Position numbers and translations under genes: made by a program | In this document: positions 57,073-64,000 of the stretch, in pieces | Position numbering within the stretch: the stretch's first letter is position 1 | Layout: every line of letters starts with the position of its first letter | DNA from: Erwinia sp. 198 | GTDB lineage: Bacteria > Pseudomonadota > Gammaproteobacteria > Enterobacterales > Enterobacteriaceae | Length of the DNA stretch: 64,000 nucleotides | Assembly: GCF_003937915.1 (NCBI RefSeq) | Contig: NZ_RHUM01000016.1 | Span: forward strand, 25,757-89,756 | Reading direction: 5' to 3' | The notes under the pieces: generated by a model | Told to the model about the DNA's origin: nothing | Database searches by the model: none | Seen by the model: the letters and a program-made list of their open reading frames with translations, nothing else

Positions 57073-58005
57073 TCATTGTTGTGGGTTGACCGGATCCAGC
57101 CAGCCCCACTTGTCTTCGGTTTCGCCGGTAAACAGCCCAAAGAAAGCGGACTGGATGCGGGTCGTGATCGGGCCGCGTTTGCCTTCGCCAACCTGAATGC
57201 CGTCCACGCTGCGTACCGGAGTGATTTCCGCCGCCGTACCGGACATAAAGATTTCGTCGGCCAGATAGAGCGATTCGCGGGAAAGCACCTGCTCGCGTAC
57301 CTCAATGCCCATCTCTTTCGCCAGTTTGATGATGGCGTCGCGCGTGATGCCCGGCAGCGCGGAGGAGGTAAACGGCGGCGTAAACAGGATGCCATCTTTC
57401 ACTTCAAACAGGTTCTCGCCGGCGCCTTCAGAGATATAGCCCTGGGTATCCAGCGCGATGCCTTCCTGATAGCCGTGACGGCGCGCTTCACTGCCCACCA
57501 GCAGAGAGGAAAGGTAGTTGCCGCCCGCTTTCGCTGCGGTTGGCAGCGTGTTTGGCGCCACGCGGTTCCAGGAGGAAACCATCGCATCAATACCCTGCTC
57601 CAGCGCTTCCGCGCCCAGGTAAGCGCCCCACGGGAAGGCGGCAATGATCACATCGGTGCTGTAGCCGTCCGGCGGGTTCACGCCCAGGCCCACGTCGCCG
57701 ACGAAAACCAGCGGGCGAATATAAGCGCTGGTCAGCTTGTTGACGCGCAGCACTTCGCGGCAGGCTTCCATCAGCTCATCAACGCTCTGGCTGACCGGAA
57801 AGCGATAGATCTTTGCAGAGTCGTGCAGACGCTGCATATGTTCACGATGGCGGAAGACTACCGGGCCTTTGTGCGAGTCATAGCAGCGAACGCCTTCAAA
57901 TACGGAGGTGCCGTAGTGCAGCGCGTGGGACATGACGCTAACTTTCGCCTCTTCCCACTTCACCATCTCGCCATTGAACCAGATAAAGTCAGCTTTCTTC
58001 GTCAT
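57073..58005 (-). CDS. ilvE: Branched-chain amino acid aminotransferase IlvE
   Basis: IlvE performs the last transamination for valine, isoleucine and leucine. The 310-residue class IV PLP enzyme has ADFIWFNGEMVKWEEAKVSV, GTSVFEGVRCYDSHKGP, the PLP lysine in PTAAKAGGNYLSSLL, and EGAGENLFEVKDGILFTPP. It is the third structural gene of ilvGMEDA. Confidence 0.98.
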   Translation of the reverse strand: MTKKADFIWFNGEMVKWEEAKVSVMSHALHYGTSVFEGVRCYDSHKGPVVFRHREHMQRLHDSAKIYRFPVSQSVDELMEACREVLRVNKLTSAYIRPLVFVGDVGLGVNPPDGYSTDVIIAAFPWGAYLGAEALEQGIDAMVSSWNRVAPNTLPTAAKAGGNYLSSLLVGSEARRHGYQEGIALDTQGYISEGAGENLFEVKDGILFTPPFTSSALPGITRDAIIKLAKEMGIEVREQVLSRESLYLADEIFMSGTAAEITPVRSVDGIQVGEGKRGPITTRIQSAFFGLFTGETEDKWGWLDPVNPQQ

Positions 58006-58023
58006 TCTTCTTTCCTTTCGCGC

Positions 58024-58281
58024 TCAGGCGCGGATTTGTTGTGTTGTCTGGTGTTGGATGTGAACGGTGGCAACATCCATCAACTTACTTAACTGTGTTG
58101 ACAGTAAATCGACCGGGCGCTGGCTGGCAACGGTCATGGCAATATTTATGCTGTCGCTATTTTCGCCGGAAGACATATTCATTGCGCAGACCTGAAAGCC
58201 GCGATGGCGAACAACGCGCAGGATGCGTTCCAGGATTTCAGGGCGCAGGCGCGCCTCTATGGATAACTGATGCTGCATCAT
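58024..58281 (-). CDS. ilvM: Acetolactate synthase II small subunit IlvM
   Basis: This 85-residue ACT-domain regulatory subunit reads [20 protein letters not shown], then [16 protein letters not shown]. It pairs with IlvG. Its ATG overlaps the ilvG stop (ATGA). Confidence 0.96.
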   Translation of the reverse strand: MMQHQLSIEARLRPEILERILRVVRHRGFQVCAMNMSSGENSDSINIAMTVASQRPVDLLSTQLSKLMDVATVHIQHQTTQQIRA

Positions 58282-59924
58282 GAGGTTTTCTCCATCATAT
58301 TTTCGTTGCTGGCACCCGGCGGCACCAGCGGCCAGACGTTTTCGAGTTCATCAATGGCGACATGCAGCATGTAAGGTCCTTCGCTGTTCAGCAAAGCGTC
58401 TACCGCGGCGGCCACCTGGTCTTTACGGGTAATGCGCTGGCCGGGAATGTCGAAAGCGCGAGCCAGCATCAGGAAATCGGGGTTGTCGGAGAGATTGGTT
58501 TCGCTGTAGCGCTCCGAGAAAAACAGCTGCTGCCACTGGCGAACCATGCCCAAACGCTGGTTATCCAGCAAAACGATTTTCACCGGCAGCTGCTTGCGCT
58601 TGATGGTGCCCAACTCCTGCACATTCATCATAAAAGAGCCGTCGCCAGACACGCAGATCACGGTATCTTCCGGGCGGGCGACCTGCGCGCCCACGGCGGC
58701 TGGCAGACCGAAGCCCATCGTACCGAGGCCGCTGGAAGTAATAAAATCTTCCGGCTGGTTAAAGCTCATATGCTGCGCTGTCCACATCTGATGCTGGCCG
58801 ACATCGGTGGTGACGACCGCGCTTGCCGGTTTACGATCGGAGAGCTGTTTCAGAAACAGCGGCGCGTAGATCGCCTGACCCGGATGATCGTAACGCCAGC
58901 CGTGATCGGCCTTCAGCGCCCGTACATGCTCGCGCCATGCGCTGATTTCCGTCGGATGATATAAGTCCGGCAGCAGCTTATTGAGGTCGCCTCGTAATCC
59001 CACATGCGCCTGACGCAGTTTGTTCAGCTCGGCGGGATCGATATCCATATGGATAACGCTGGCATGAGGAGCAAACGTATCCAGCTTGCCGGTTACGCGA
59101 TCGTCAAAGCGGGCGCCGACGGCGATCAGTAGATCGCACTGCTGGACGGCAAAGTTGGCGGCCTTGGTGCCATGCATACCCAACATCCCCAGATAACAGG
59201 TATCCTGAGGATCCGGCGCGCCCAGCCCTTTCAGCGTGGCTACGGTAGGAATGCCCGTTTCGCGAGCGAACGCACGCAGAGCCTCTACGGCGCCGGCCAT
59301 GCCAACACCGCCGCCTACGTACAGAACAGGTTTCTTCGCCTGAGCCAGCATGGCGCGCGCCTGCACCAGCGCCTGATGAGGATGCTCCGCCTCGTCTTCA
59401 ACCGCCGCCAGATGGGCGGTCAGCTCGCCGCTGGCTAACTGAATATCTTTAGGGATATCGATCAGCACAGGGCCGGGGCGGCCGGAGCGGGCGATGGCGA
59501 AAGCTTCGGCCATGACTTCCGGCAGCTCCTCCAGCGAGCCAACCAGGAAGCTGTGTTTGGTACAGGCCAACGACAGACCGAGCACGTCAATTTCCTGAAA
59601 AGCGTCGGTGCCGATCAGACCGCCGGCGACCTGGCCGGTAATCGCCACTACCGGCACGGAATCCATCATTGCATCAGCCAGCCCGGTGATAAGGTTGGTC
59701 GCGCCGGGGCCGGAGGTGGCAATGCAAACGCCGACTTTTCCGGTAGAACGGGCATAACCGATGGCGGCCATGGCAGCACCCTGCTCATGTCGGCACAGTA
59801 GATGTTCGACGCCGCCATCATAAAGCGCATCATAGACGGGCATAATCGCACCACCCGGATAGCCGAAAACAGTCTCGACTCCCTGCCCACGCAACGCCTG
59901 AACCACCCACTGAGCACCATTCAT
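58278..59924 (-). CDS. ilvG: Acetolactate synthase II large subunit IlvG
   Basis: This 548-residue thiamine-diphosphate enzyme starts [20 protein letters not shown]. It shows the catalytic Glu in [29 protein letters not shown], and the ThDP motif [14 protein letters not shown]. It is intact and full length, unlike the frameshifted ilvG of E. coli K-12. ATG 59924 follows GGGGA. It makes acetolactate and acetohydroxybutyrate; AHAS II is the valine-insensitive form in relatives. Confidence 0.98.
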   Translation of the reverse strand: MNGAQWVVQALRGQGVETVFGYPGGAIMPVYDALYDGGVEHLLCRHEQGAAMAAIGYARSTGKVGVCIATSGPGATNLITGLADAMMDSVPVVAITGQVAGGLIGTDAFQEIDVLGLSLACTKHSFLVGSLEELPEVMAEAFAIARSGRPGPVLIDIPKDIQLASGELTAHLAAVEDEAEHPHQALVQARAMLAQAKKPVLYVGGGVGMAGAVEALRAFARETGIPTVATLKGLGAPDPQDTCYLGMLGMHGTKAANFAVQQCDLLIAVGARFDDRVTGKLDTFAPHASVIHMDIDPAELNKLRQAHVGLRGDLNKLLPDLYHPTEISAWREHVRALKADHGWRYDHPGQAIYAPLFLKQLSDRKPASAVVTTDVGQHQMWTAQHMSFNQPEDFITSSGLGTMGFGLPAAVGAQVARPEDTVICVSGDGSFMMNVQELGTIKRKQLPVKIVLLDNQRLGMVRQWQQLFFSERYSETNLSDNPDFLMLARAFDIPGQRITRKDQVAAAVDALLNSEGPYMLHVAIDELENVWPLVPPGASNENMMEKTS

Positions 59925-60016
59925 AGTTATTTCCCCGCCTCTCGCTGGGAACAACAGCATTTTATTCTACTGTTCATCTTCTGTTCCTCTGTCGTTGATA
60001 GCCTGTCAGCCCTGCC

Positions 60017-60052
60017 AAAAAAAAACCCCCGGACCTTTCGGTGCGGGGGTTC
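60017..60052 (-). terminator. ilv operon attenuator
   Basis: On the minus strand, AACCCCCGCACC pairs with GGTCCGGGGGTT in a G:C-rich hairpin, then eight Us. It lies between the ilvL stop and ilvG. This is the classical attenuator: slow translation of leader Leu/Val/Ile codons lets an antiterminator form. Confidence 0.9.
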
Positions 60053-60073
60053 TTCTGAATTCAGGCTTGATTT

Positions 60074-60172
60074 TTAAGCCTTTCTTCCTCCGAGCGTAGC
60101 CCCGCACGGCGTGATAATAATCACGACGACGTTGATAATGACAAGGCTTAGGACTCGTAGAAGGGCTTTCAT
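60074..60172 (-). CDS. ilvL: ilv operon leader peptide IlvL
   Basis: This 32-residue leader encodes MKALLRVLSLVIINVVVIII followed by TPCGATLGGRKA, and matches E. coli IlvL residue for residue in pattern. Fifteen of its 32 residues are Leu, Val or Ile, the three amino acids that control the operon. The attenuator hairpin begins about 20 bases downstream of its stop. Confidence 0.95.
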   Translation of the reverse strand: MKALLRVLSLVIINVVVIIITPCGATLGGRKA

Positions 60173-60499
60173 TTAGATTCGATAAATTCACTTGTTCGAA
60201 GTAATGCCTACAGAGTTATCACAGTTAGCTCGATGCATTCAACTTTTTTCATCACTTTATTTTATGACGGCTGACCCGATTAATAAAAAACCAATGGTTA
60301 ATCAAAGAATAAGCCAAATCCTGAAAATTATTCATTACGCACCAGACGCAATGGTTTTGCCCTGTTTTTGTCGGTAGCGTCAAATTTTTTATAAGGGCTT
60401 CAGTAAGCGATATTTTTTTGCGAGCCGCTTCGATAAGCGAAAAATCGGTTCTCGCCACCCATCAGCAAGCGGGACAGAATACAGCCATAAGGAGATTTT
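60173..60499. promoter_or_regulatory. ilvL/comM divergent promoter region
   Basis: On the minus strand, TTGAAT (60237-60242) and GATAAC (60215-60220), 16 bp apart, could be the ilvL promoter, placing +1 about 36 bases before the ilvL ATG. The AT-rich DNA around 60240-60420 is typical of the upstream region of ilvP. A 68-codon minus-strand frame at 60252-60458 has no family match and is judged non-coding. AAGGAG (60488-60493) is the comM ribosome site. Confidence 0.45.
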
Positions 60500-62017
60500 A
60501 TGTCGCTATCTGTTACCTATACGCGTGCGGCTATCGGCGTGGAAGCGCCTCTGGTAACCGTTGAAGTGCATTTGAGTAACGGTCTGCCTGCCCTGACGCT
60601 GGTCGGCCTGCCGGAAACCACGGTTAAGGAAGCGCGCGAACGTGTCCGCAGCGCGCTGATAAACTGCGGTTTCACCTTTCCCGCGCGACGCATTACCGTC
60701 AATCTTGCGCCAGCCGATCTGCCCAAAGAAGGCGGCCGATACGATCTTCCCATCGCCATAGCGATTTTGGCGGCCTCAGAGCAAATTTGCGGAGAAAAAC
60801 TGGGGCAGTATGAGTTACTGGGAGAATTAGCATTGACGGGTGCTCTGCGAGGCGTACAGGCTGCTATTCCTGCTGCCATGGCGGCGGCGGAGGCGAAGCG
60901 GACGCTGATCCTCTCCACGGACAACGGCCACGAGGCCAGCCTTGTAAAACATGCGCATAGCCGTCTTGCGAACAGCCTGCTTGACGTATGCGCTTATTTA
61001 AATGGTCAGGCGGATCTCCAGCAGGCCAGCGATGCTCCCGCCGACATCGTGATGCCCGCCGAGGATTTAAGCGAGGTCATCGGCCAGCAGCAGGCTAAAA
61101 GAGCGCTGGAGATCGCCGCTGCCGGCGGTCATAACCTGCTGTTGATTGGCCCGCCCGGCACGGGCAAGACGATGCTGGCGACCCGTCTTGCAGGTTTGCT
61201 GCCGCCGCTGAGCGATCGGGAAGCGCTGGAGAGCGCCGCTATCGCCAGCGTGGCGGGTTCGTTGCTGGCCGATCACCCATGGCGTCAGCGGCCTTTCCGG
61301 GCGCCTCATCATACCTCTTCACGCTATGCGCTGGTTGGCGGCGGCACTTTGCCTAAACCCGGCGAGATCTCTCTGGCGCACAACGGCGTATTGTTCCTTG
61401 ACGAACTACCGGAGTTTGAACGCAGGACGCTGGATGCCCTACGAGAGCCTGTCGAGTCGGGAAGTATTTCCCTGTCGCGTGCTAAAGCAAAGGTCATCTA
61501 TCCGGCACGATTCCAGCTGGTGGCTGCCATGAATCCCAGTCCTACCGGTCAGCATGGTGTAAAACACAACCGCAGCACTCCTCAACAGACGCTGCGCTAC
61601 CTCAGCCGTCTTTCGGGTCCCTTTCTCGATCGTTTCGACCTCTCGCTGGAAGTCCCCCTCCTGCCGCCCGGCACATTAAGCCAGGCCTGCGTCAGCGAAT
61701 CCAGCGCAACGGTGCGTCAACGGGTCGTGACCGCCAGAGACGTCCAGCTAACGCGGGCCAGGGCGATTAACGGGAAGTTAACGCCAGGCGATATACGGCG
61801 ATTTTGTGAAATAAGCAAAGAGGATGCGCGCTGGCTGGAAGAGGTGCTTAATCAGCTGGGGCTTTCCGTTCGCGCCTGGCAGCGCATTTTGAAAGTAGCC
61901 CGAACCATTGCTGATTTAGCGCAAAAAGAGAGTATTAAACGGGAGCATTTACTTGAAGCATTAAGCTATCGGGCAATGGACAGATTGCTGGTTCATCTGC
62001 TTAACAGTCTGGAATAG
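60500..62017 (+). CDS. comM: Mg-chelatase-like AAA+ ATPase ComM (YifB)
   Basis: This 505-residue protein has an N-terminal Lon-like domain (GVEAPLVTVEVHLSNGLPAL). Next is an AAA+ Mg-chelatase-type module with Walker A IGPPGTGKTMLATRLAGLLP, and a C-terminal Mg_chelatase_C domain (IADLAQKESIKREHLLEALS). The HNGVLFLDELPEF block is Walker B. ComM of Vibrio is a hexameric helicase that promotes branch migration during natural transformation; its role in enterobacteria is less clear. It matches E. coli YifB (506 aa) and is divergent from ilvL. Confidence 0.95.
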   Translation: MSLSVTYTRAAIGVEAPLVTVEVHLSNGLPALTLVGLPETTVKEARERVRSALINCGFTFPARRITVNLAPADLPKEGGRYDLPIAIAILAASEQICGEKLGQYELLGELALTGALRGVQAAIPAAMAAAEAKRTLILSTDNGHEASLVKHAHSRLANSLLDVCAYLNGQADLQQASDAPADIVMPAEDLSEVIGQQQAKRALEIAAAGGHNLLLIGPPGTGKTMLATRLAGLLPPLSDREALESAAIASVAGSLLADHPWRQRPFRAPHHTSSRYALVGGGTLPKPGEISLAHNGVLFLDELPEFERRTLDALREPVESGSISLSRAKAKVIYPARFQLVAAMNPSPTGQHGVKHNRSTPQQTLRYLSRLSGPFLDRFDLSLEVPLLPPGTLSQACVSESSATVRQRVVTARDVQLTRARAINGKLTPGDIRRFCEISKEDARWLEEVLNQLGLSVRAWQRILKVARTIADLAQKESIKREHLLEALSYRAMDRLLVHLLNSLE

Positions 62018-62052
62018 GTTTTTATCTTGCAAAAAAGCGTTTATCGCTGACA

Positions 62053-62076
62053 ATAAAGGGGCCGAAGCCCCTTTAT
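62053..62076. terminator. Bidirectional terminator between comM and maoP
   Basis: ATAAAGGGGC and GCCCCTTTAT (62053-62062 and 62067-62076) flank a CGAA tetraloop between the convergent comM and maoP genes. Confidence 0.8.
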
Positions 62077-62078
62077 CA

Positions 62079-62417
62079 TTAATCATCGCTGTCCGAATAG
62101 TCTTCCACGCCTTCCATCTGCGGCTTGCCGCCGGAAAGCGTATGAAAACGCTTAGGACGTTTGATACGCGTCATATACTTTGACCATACCCGTTCTGCTT
62201 CGGACTGAGGTTCGCGTACACCACGGCATACCTCAATAAACAGACGCTCTTCTTCCGTTGCGGGTTCGCGCTTTGCCAAATCCAGCTCGTTAAAAGCGTA
62301 ACCATAACGCTCAAGAAGTTGAGCTTCTTTGATAGTGAAATCACCGTGGCGCGAGAAACCGCGTGGGTAATGTTTGTTATCGAAAAAACGATTCGTTGTT
62401 GCGAAGCTTTCCGCCAT
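62079..62417 (-). CDS. maoP: Macrodomain Ori organisation protein MaoP (YifE)
   Basis: This 112-residue DUF413 protein is nearly identical to E. coli Mao[21 protein letters not shown], then [20 protein letters not shown] and [20 protein letters not shown]. In E. coli, MaoP and the adjacent DNA element maoS confine the Ori macrodomain. maoS lies next to maoP there, so the maoP-hdfR gap (62418-62538) is the place to look for it; I did not identify it. The upstream frame to 62501 is not family-like. Confidence 0.96.
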   Translation of the reverse strand: MAESFATTNRFFDNKHYPRGFSRHGDFTIKEAQLLERYGYAFNELDLAKREPATEEERLFIEVCRGVREPQSEAERVWSKYMTRIKRPKRFHTLSGGKPQMEGVEDYSDSDD

Positions 62418-62538
62418 TTTACACGCTCCTAACTCTTTTATGGCCGTGCTATTTATGGCGCGGAGTATTAGATACGCTTGACAGAGTGTAAAACAAAACA
62501 TTTAAATCATGACGACAAATGATTTTCAGGAGACGGAT

Positions 62539-63363
62539 GTGGATACGGAATTATTAAAGACCTTTCTTGAAGTGAGCAGAACCCGCCACTTTGGACGTGC
62601 CGCTGAAGCGCTCTATCTCACGCAATCTGCCGTAAGTTTTCGCATCAGGCAGCTGGAAAATCAGCTGGGCGTTAACCTTTTCACGCGTCACCGTAACAAT
62701 ATCCGCCTGACTTCGGCGGGTGAAAGGCTGCTTCCTTATGCCGAAAGCCTGATGAGCACCTGGACGATGGCCAAAAAAGAGGTCGCGCATACCCAACAGC
62801 ATCATGAACTTTCTATCGGTGCCAGCGCGTCTCTTTGGGAAGCTTATCTGACCCCCTGGCTACAAACGCTGTATGAAAATCGGGAAGATTTGCACCTGGA
62901 GGCAAGAGTGGCTCAGCGTCATTTGCTGGTTAAACAGCTGCATGAGCGCCAGCTGGATCTGCTGATCACCACGGAAGCGCCTAAAATGGATGAGCTGACC
63001 AGCCAGCAGATCGGTCATATTTCGCTAACGCTTTATCGATCGCGGCAATCGGAGAAGCGTGAAAAGTATGATTACATTAAGCTGGAATGGGGCGCTGATT
63101 TTCATCAGCATGAAAGCTATCTGGCGGGTGCGGACGATGTACCCGTGCTGACGACAACATCAGCTCATCTGACGCGTCAGCTACTGCATACCACCGGTGC
63201 CTGTGCTTTCTTACCGGATATCTGGCACAGCGAGTACCCCGATTTATCCGTTATCCCGGATACGCCCGTCGCCGTACGCCCGCTTTACGCCGTCTGGCTG
63301 CAAAACAGCGATCAGCAGTCACACATCAGACAGTTGCTCAAGTTTCCGGTTAATACGCCTTAG
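62539..63363 (+). CDS. hdfR: LysR-type regulator HdfR
   Basis: This 274-residue LysR protein has helix-turn-helix [20 protein letters not shown] and [20 protein letters not shown], as in E. coli HdfR, a repressor of flhDC. The GTG start (62539; reads [17 protein letters not shown]) is preceded by GGAG at seven bases and equals the E. coli start; an upstream ATG at 62509 is less likely. It is divergent from maoP. Confidence 0.95.
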   Translation: MDTELLKTFLEVSRTRHFGRAAEALYLTQSAVSFRIRQLENQLGVNLFTRHRNNIRLTSAGERLLPYAESLMSTWTMAKKEVAHTQQHHELSIGASASLWEAYLTPWLQTLYENREDLHLEARVAQRHLLVKQLHERQLDLLITTEAPKMDELTSQQIGHISLTLYRSRQSEKREKYDYIKLEWGADFHQHESYLAGADDVPVLTTTSAHLTRQLLHTTGACAFLPDIWHSEYPDLSVIPDTPVAVRPLYAVWLQNSDQQSHIRQLLKFPVNTP

Positions 63364-63506
63364 TTTAAGTTTCCGGTCATATGCCCTTGTTTCAGGGCCC
63401 TCAGGACAGAATGGTCAGCCGCTGGCCATTTCCTGACTTTAATATCAGGAGGTAAGGTCGTTTGATATGCAGGGATAAAGGCCAGGATCCGTTGAGAAAC
63501 AGTACA

Positions 63507-63574
63507 GACAGGCAGGACAGGCAGGACAGGCAGGACAGGCAGGACAGGCAGGACAGGCAGGACAGGCAGGACAG
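63507..63574. repeat. 9-bp minisatellite GACAGGCAG, about 7.6 copies
   Basis: GACAGGCAG repeats perfectly seven times (63507-63569) and ends with a partial GACAG. It lies between hdfR and the tRNA terminator. Because the unit is 9 bp, the minus strand reads as a (Leu-Pro-Val)n frame, but that frame has no start signal or family match and is not a gene. Perfect tandem copies suggest slippage expansion. Confidence 0.95.
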
Positions 63575-63590
63575 AATAGCCGTTTTTCAA

Positions 63591-63622
63591 ACAAAAAAAA
63601 TCCTTTGCCGGAGCAAAGGATT
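63591..63622 (-). terminator. Terminator of the rrn/aspT/trpT transcript
   Basis: AATCCTTTGC and GCAAAGGATT (63599-63608 and 63613-63622) flank a CGGA loop. The minus-strand continuation is a long U-run (63593-63600), 10 bases after the tRNA-Trp 3' end. Confidence 0.85.
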
Positions 63623-63631
63623 ATTTTTAAA

Positions 63632-63707
63632 TGGCAGGGGCGGAGAGACTCGAACTCCCAACACCCGGTTTTGGAGACCGGTGCTCTACCAATTGAACTA
63701 CGCCCCT
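63632..63707 (-). tRNA. trpT: tRNA-Trp (anticodon CCA)
   Basis: This 76-nt tRNA starts AGGGGCGTAGTTCAATTGG, with anticodon loop TCTCCAAAA and CCA encoded. It is downstream of aspT at the end of the rRNA operon, as in E. coli rrnC. Confidence 0.97.
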
Positions 63708-63714
63708 AAAAGGG

Positions 63715-63791
63715 TGGCGGAACGGACGGGGCTCGAACCCGCGACCCCCTGCGTGACAGGCAGGTATTCTAACCAACTGAACTACCGCTCC
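63715..63791 (-). tRNA. aspT: tRNA-Asp (anticodon GTC)
   Basis: This 77-nt tRNA starts GGAGCGGTAGTTCAGTTGG, with anticodon GTC in CCTGTCACG and CCA encoded. It lies between 5S rRNA and trpT. Confidence 0.97.
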
Positions 63792-63889
63792 ACCGATTCT
63801 GTACTGAACTCAGAATGTTGCTTCTGATATCAGGTGTTTCGCCTTTTCCGCGTCACGGGAAAAGTCATGACCATAAATGGTCTAAATTG

Positions 63890-64000
63890 ATGCCTGGCAG
63901 TTCCCTACTCTCGCATGGGGAGGCCCCACACTACCATCGGCGCTACGGCGTTTCACTTCTGAGTTCGGCATGGGGTCAGGTGGGACCACCGCGCTAAAGC
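63890..64000 (-). rRNA. rrf: 5S rRNA, 3' part (distal end of an rrnC-like operon)
   Basis: About 111 of 120 nt are present, on the minus strand; the 5' end lies beyond the window. Read 5' to 3', CGCGGTGGTCCCACCTGACC, then CCATGCCGAACTCAGAAGTG and a 3' end CTGCCAGGCAT match enterobacterial 5S. With aspT and trpT downstream and hdfR next, it is the rrnC equivalent. A hairpin (CTTTTCC/GGAAAAG, about 63842-63863) lies between it and aspT. Confidence 0.96.

Noticed and set aside
56863..58092. 409-codon open frame on the plus strand
   Set aside because: Antisense to ilvD and ilvE, spanning their junction; composition is that of a shadow frame.
58278..59924. Checked ilvG for the K-12-type frameshift
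   Set aside because: The frame is intact over 548 codons, so this is the normal functional form rather than an anomaly.
60252..60458. 68-codon minus-strand frame upstream of ilvL
   Set aside because: It lies in the AT-rich ilv promoter region, has no ribosome site and no known relative.
63360..63590. Minus-strand frame encoding a Leu-Pro-Val repeat protein
   Set aside because: The repeat is a by-product of a 9-bp DNA minisatellite whose unit length keeps all frames open; no start signal and no family.

Overview
The window is a chromosomal segment of an enterobacterium. Almost every gene matches the E. coli rrnC-ilv-rep-rho-wec-hem-cyaA-dapF-uvrD-corA-pldA-bioP region (about 84-86 min on the E. 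coli map), read in the opposite direction. The proteins are clearly diverged from E. coli, base composition is GC-rich, and local gene order differs. This points to the Erwiniaceae (Pantoea/Erwinia/Mixta-like) rather than to Escherichia or Salmonella. The genus is an inference. Functions come from remembered family sequences and visible motifs; no search was run.

Layout. 1-3.1 kb: 5' part of bioP (yigM), then glpTQ, which is not at this position in E. coli. 3.1-10.1 kb: yigL, pldB, rhtB, recQ, pldA, yigI, rarD. 10.2-11.1 kb: the SMR pair mdtJI behind a short leader ORF. 11.1-18.1 kb: corA with a structured leader, then the uvrD-yigB-xerC-yigA-dapF-lptM block. 18.1-22.2 kb: a four-gene accessory cassette (KdgF-like cupin, RhaS-like regulator, BNR_4 beta-propeller protein, ACS-family transporter) where cyaY normally lies. 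22.3-29.2 kb: cyaA and the divergent hemCDXY. 29.2-30.8 kb: GlmZ sRNA, a 149-bp tandem array and the argX-hisR-leuT-proM tRNA operon. 31-42 kb: the enterobacterial common antigen operon wecA-wzzE-wecB-wecC-wecD-wecE-wzxE-wecF-wzyE-wecG, without rffG and rffH. 42-49.5 kb: rho, trxA, rhlB, gppA, rep, ppiC. 49.5-51.1 kb: a small accessory insertion with a decayed Tlde1-like effector/immunity pair. 51.1-60.2 kb: ilvC, ilvY and ilvLGMEDA. 60.2-64 kb: comM/yifB, maoP, hdfR, a 9-bp minisatellite, tRNA-Trp, tRNA-Asp and the 5S rRNA end of an rRNA operon.

Most of the window is housekeeping: branched-chain amino acid synthesis, heme synthesis, surface polysaccharide assembly, DNA repair and transcription termination. 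The most novel item is the 18.2-22.2 kb cassette. Its four members fit one route: import a rhamnose-uronate oligosaccharide, cleave it in the cytoplasm by beta-elimination, process the unsaturated uronate and respond to rhamnose. Other points of interest are the tRNA-Pro 3'-end repeat array, the frameshifted T6SS-type toxin/immunity genes, candidate leader peptides for mdtJI and corA, and the loss of rffGH and cyaY from their usual places.
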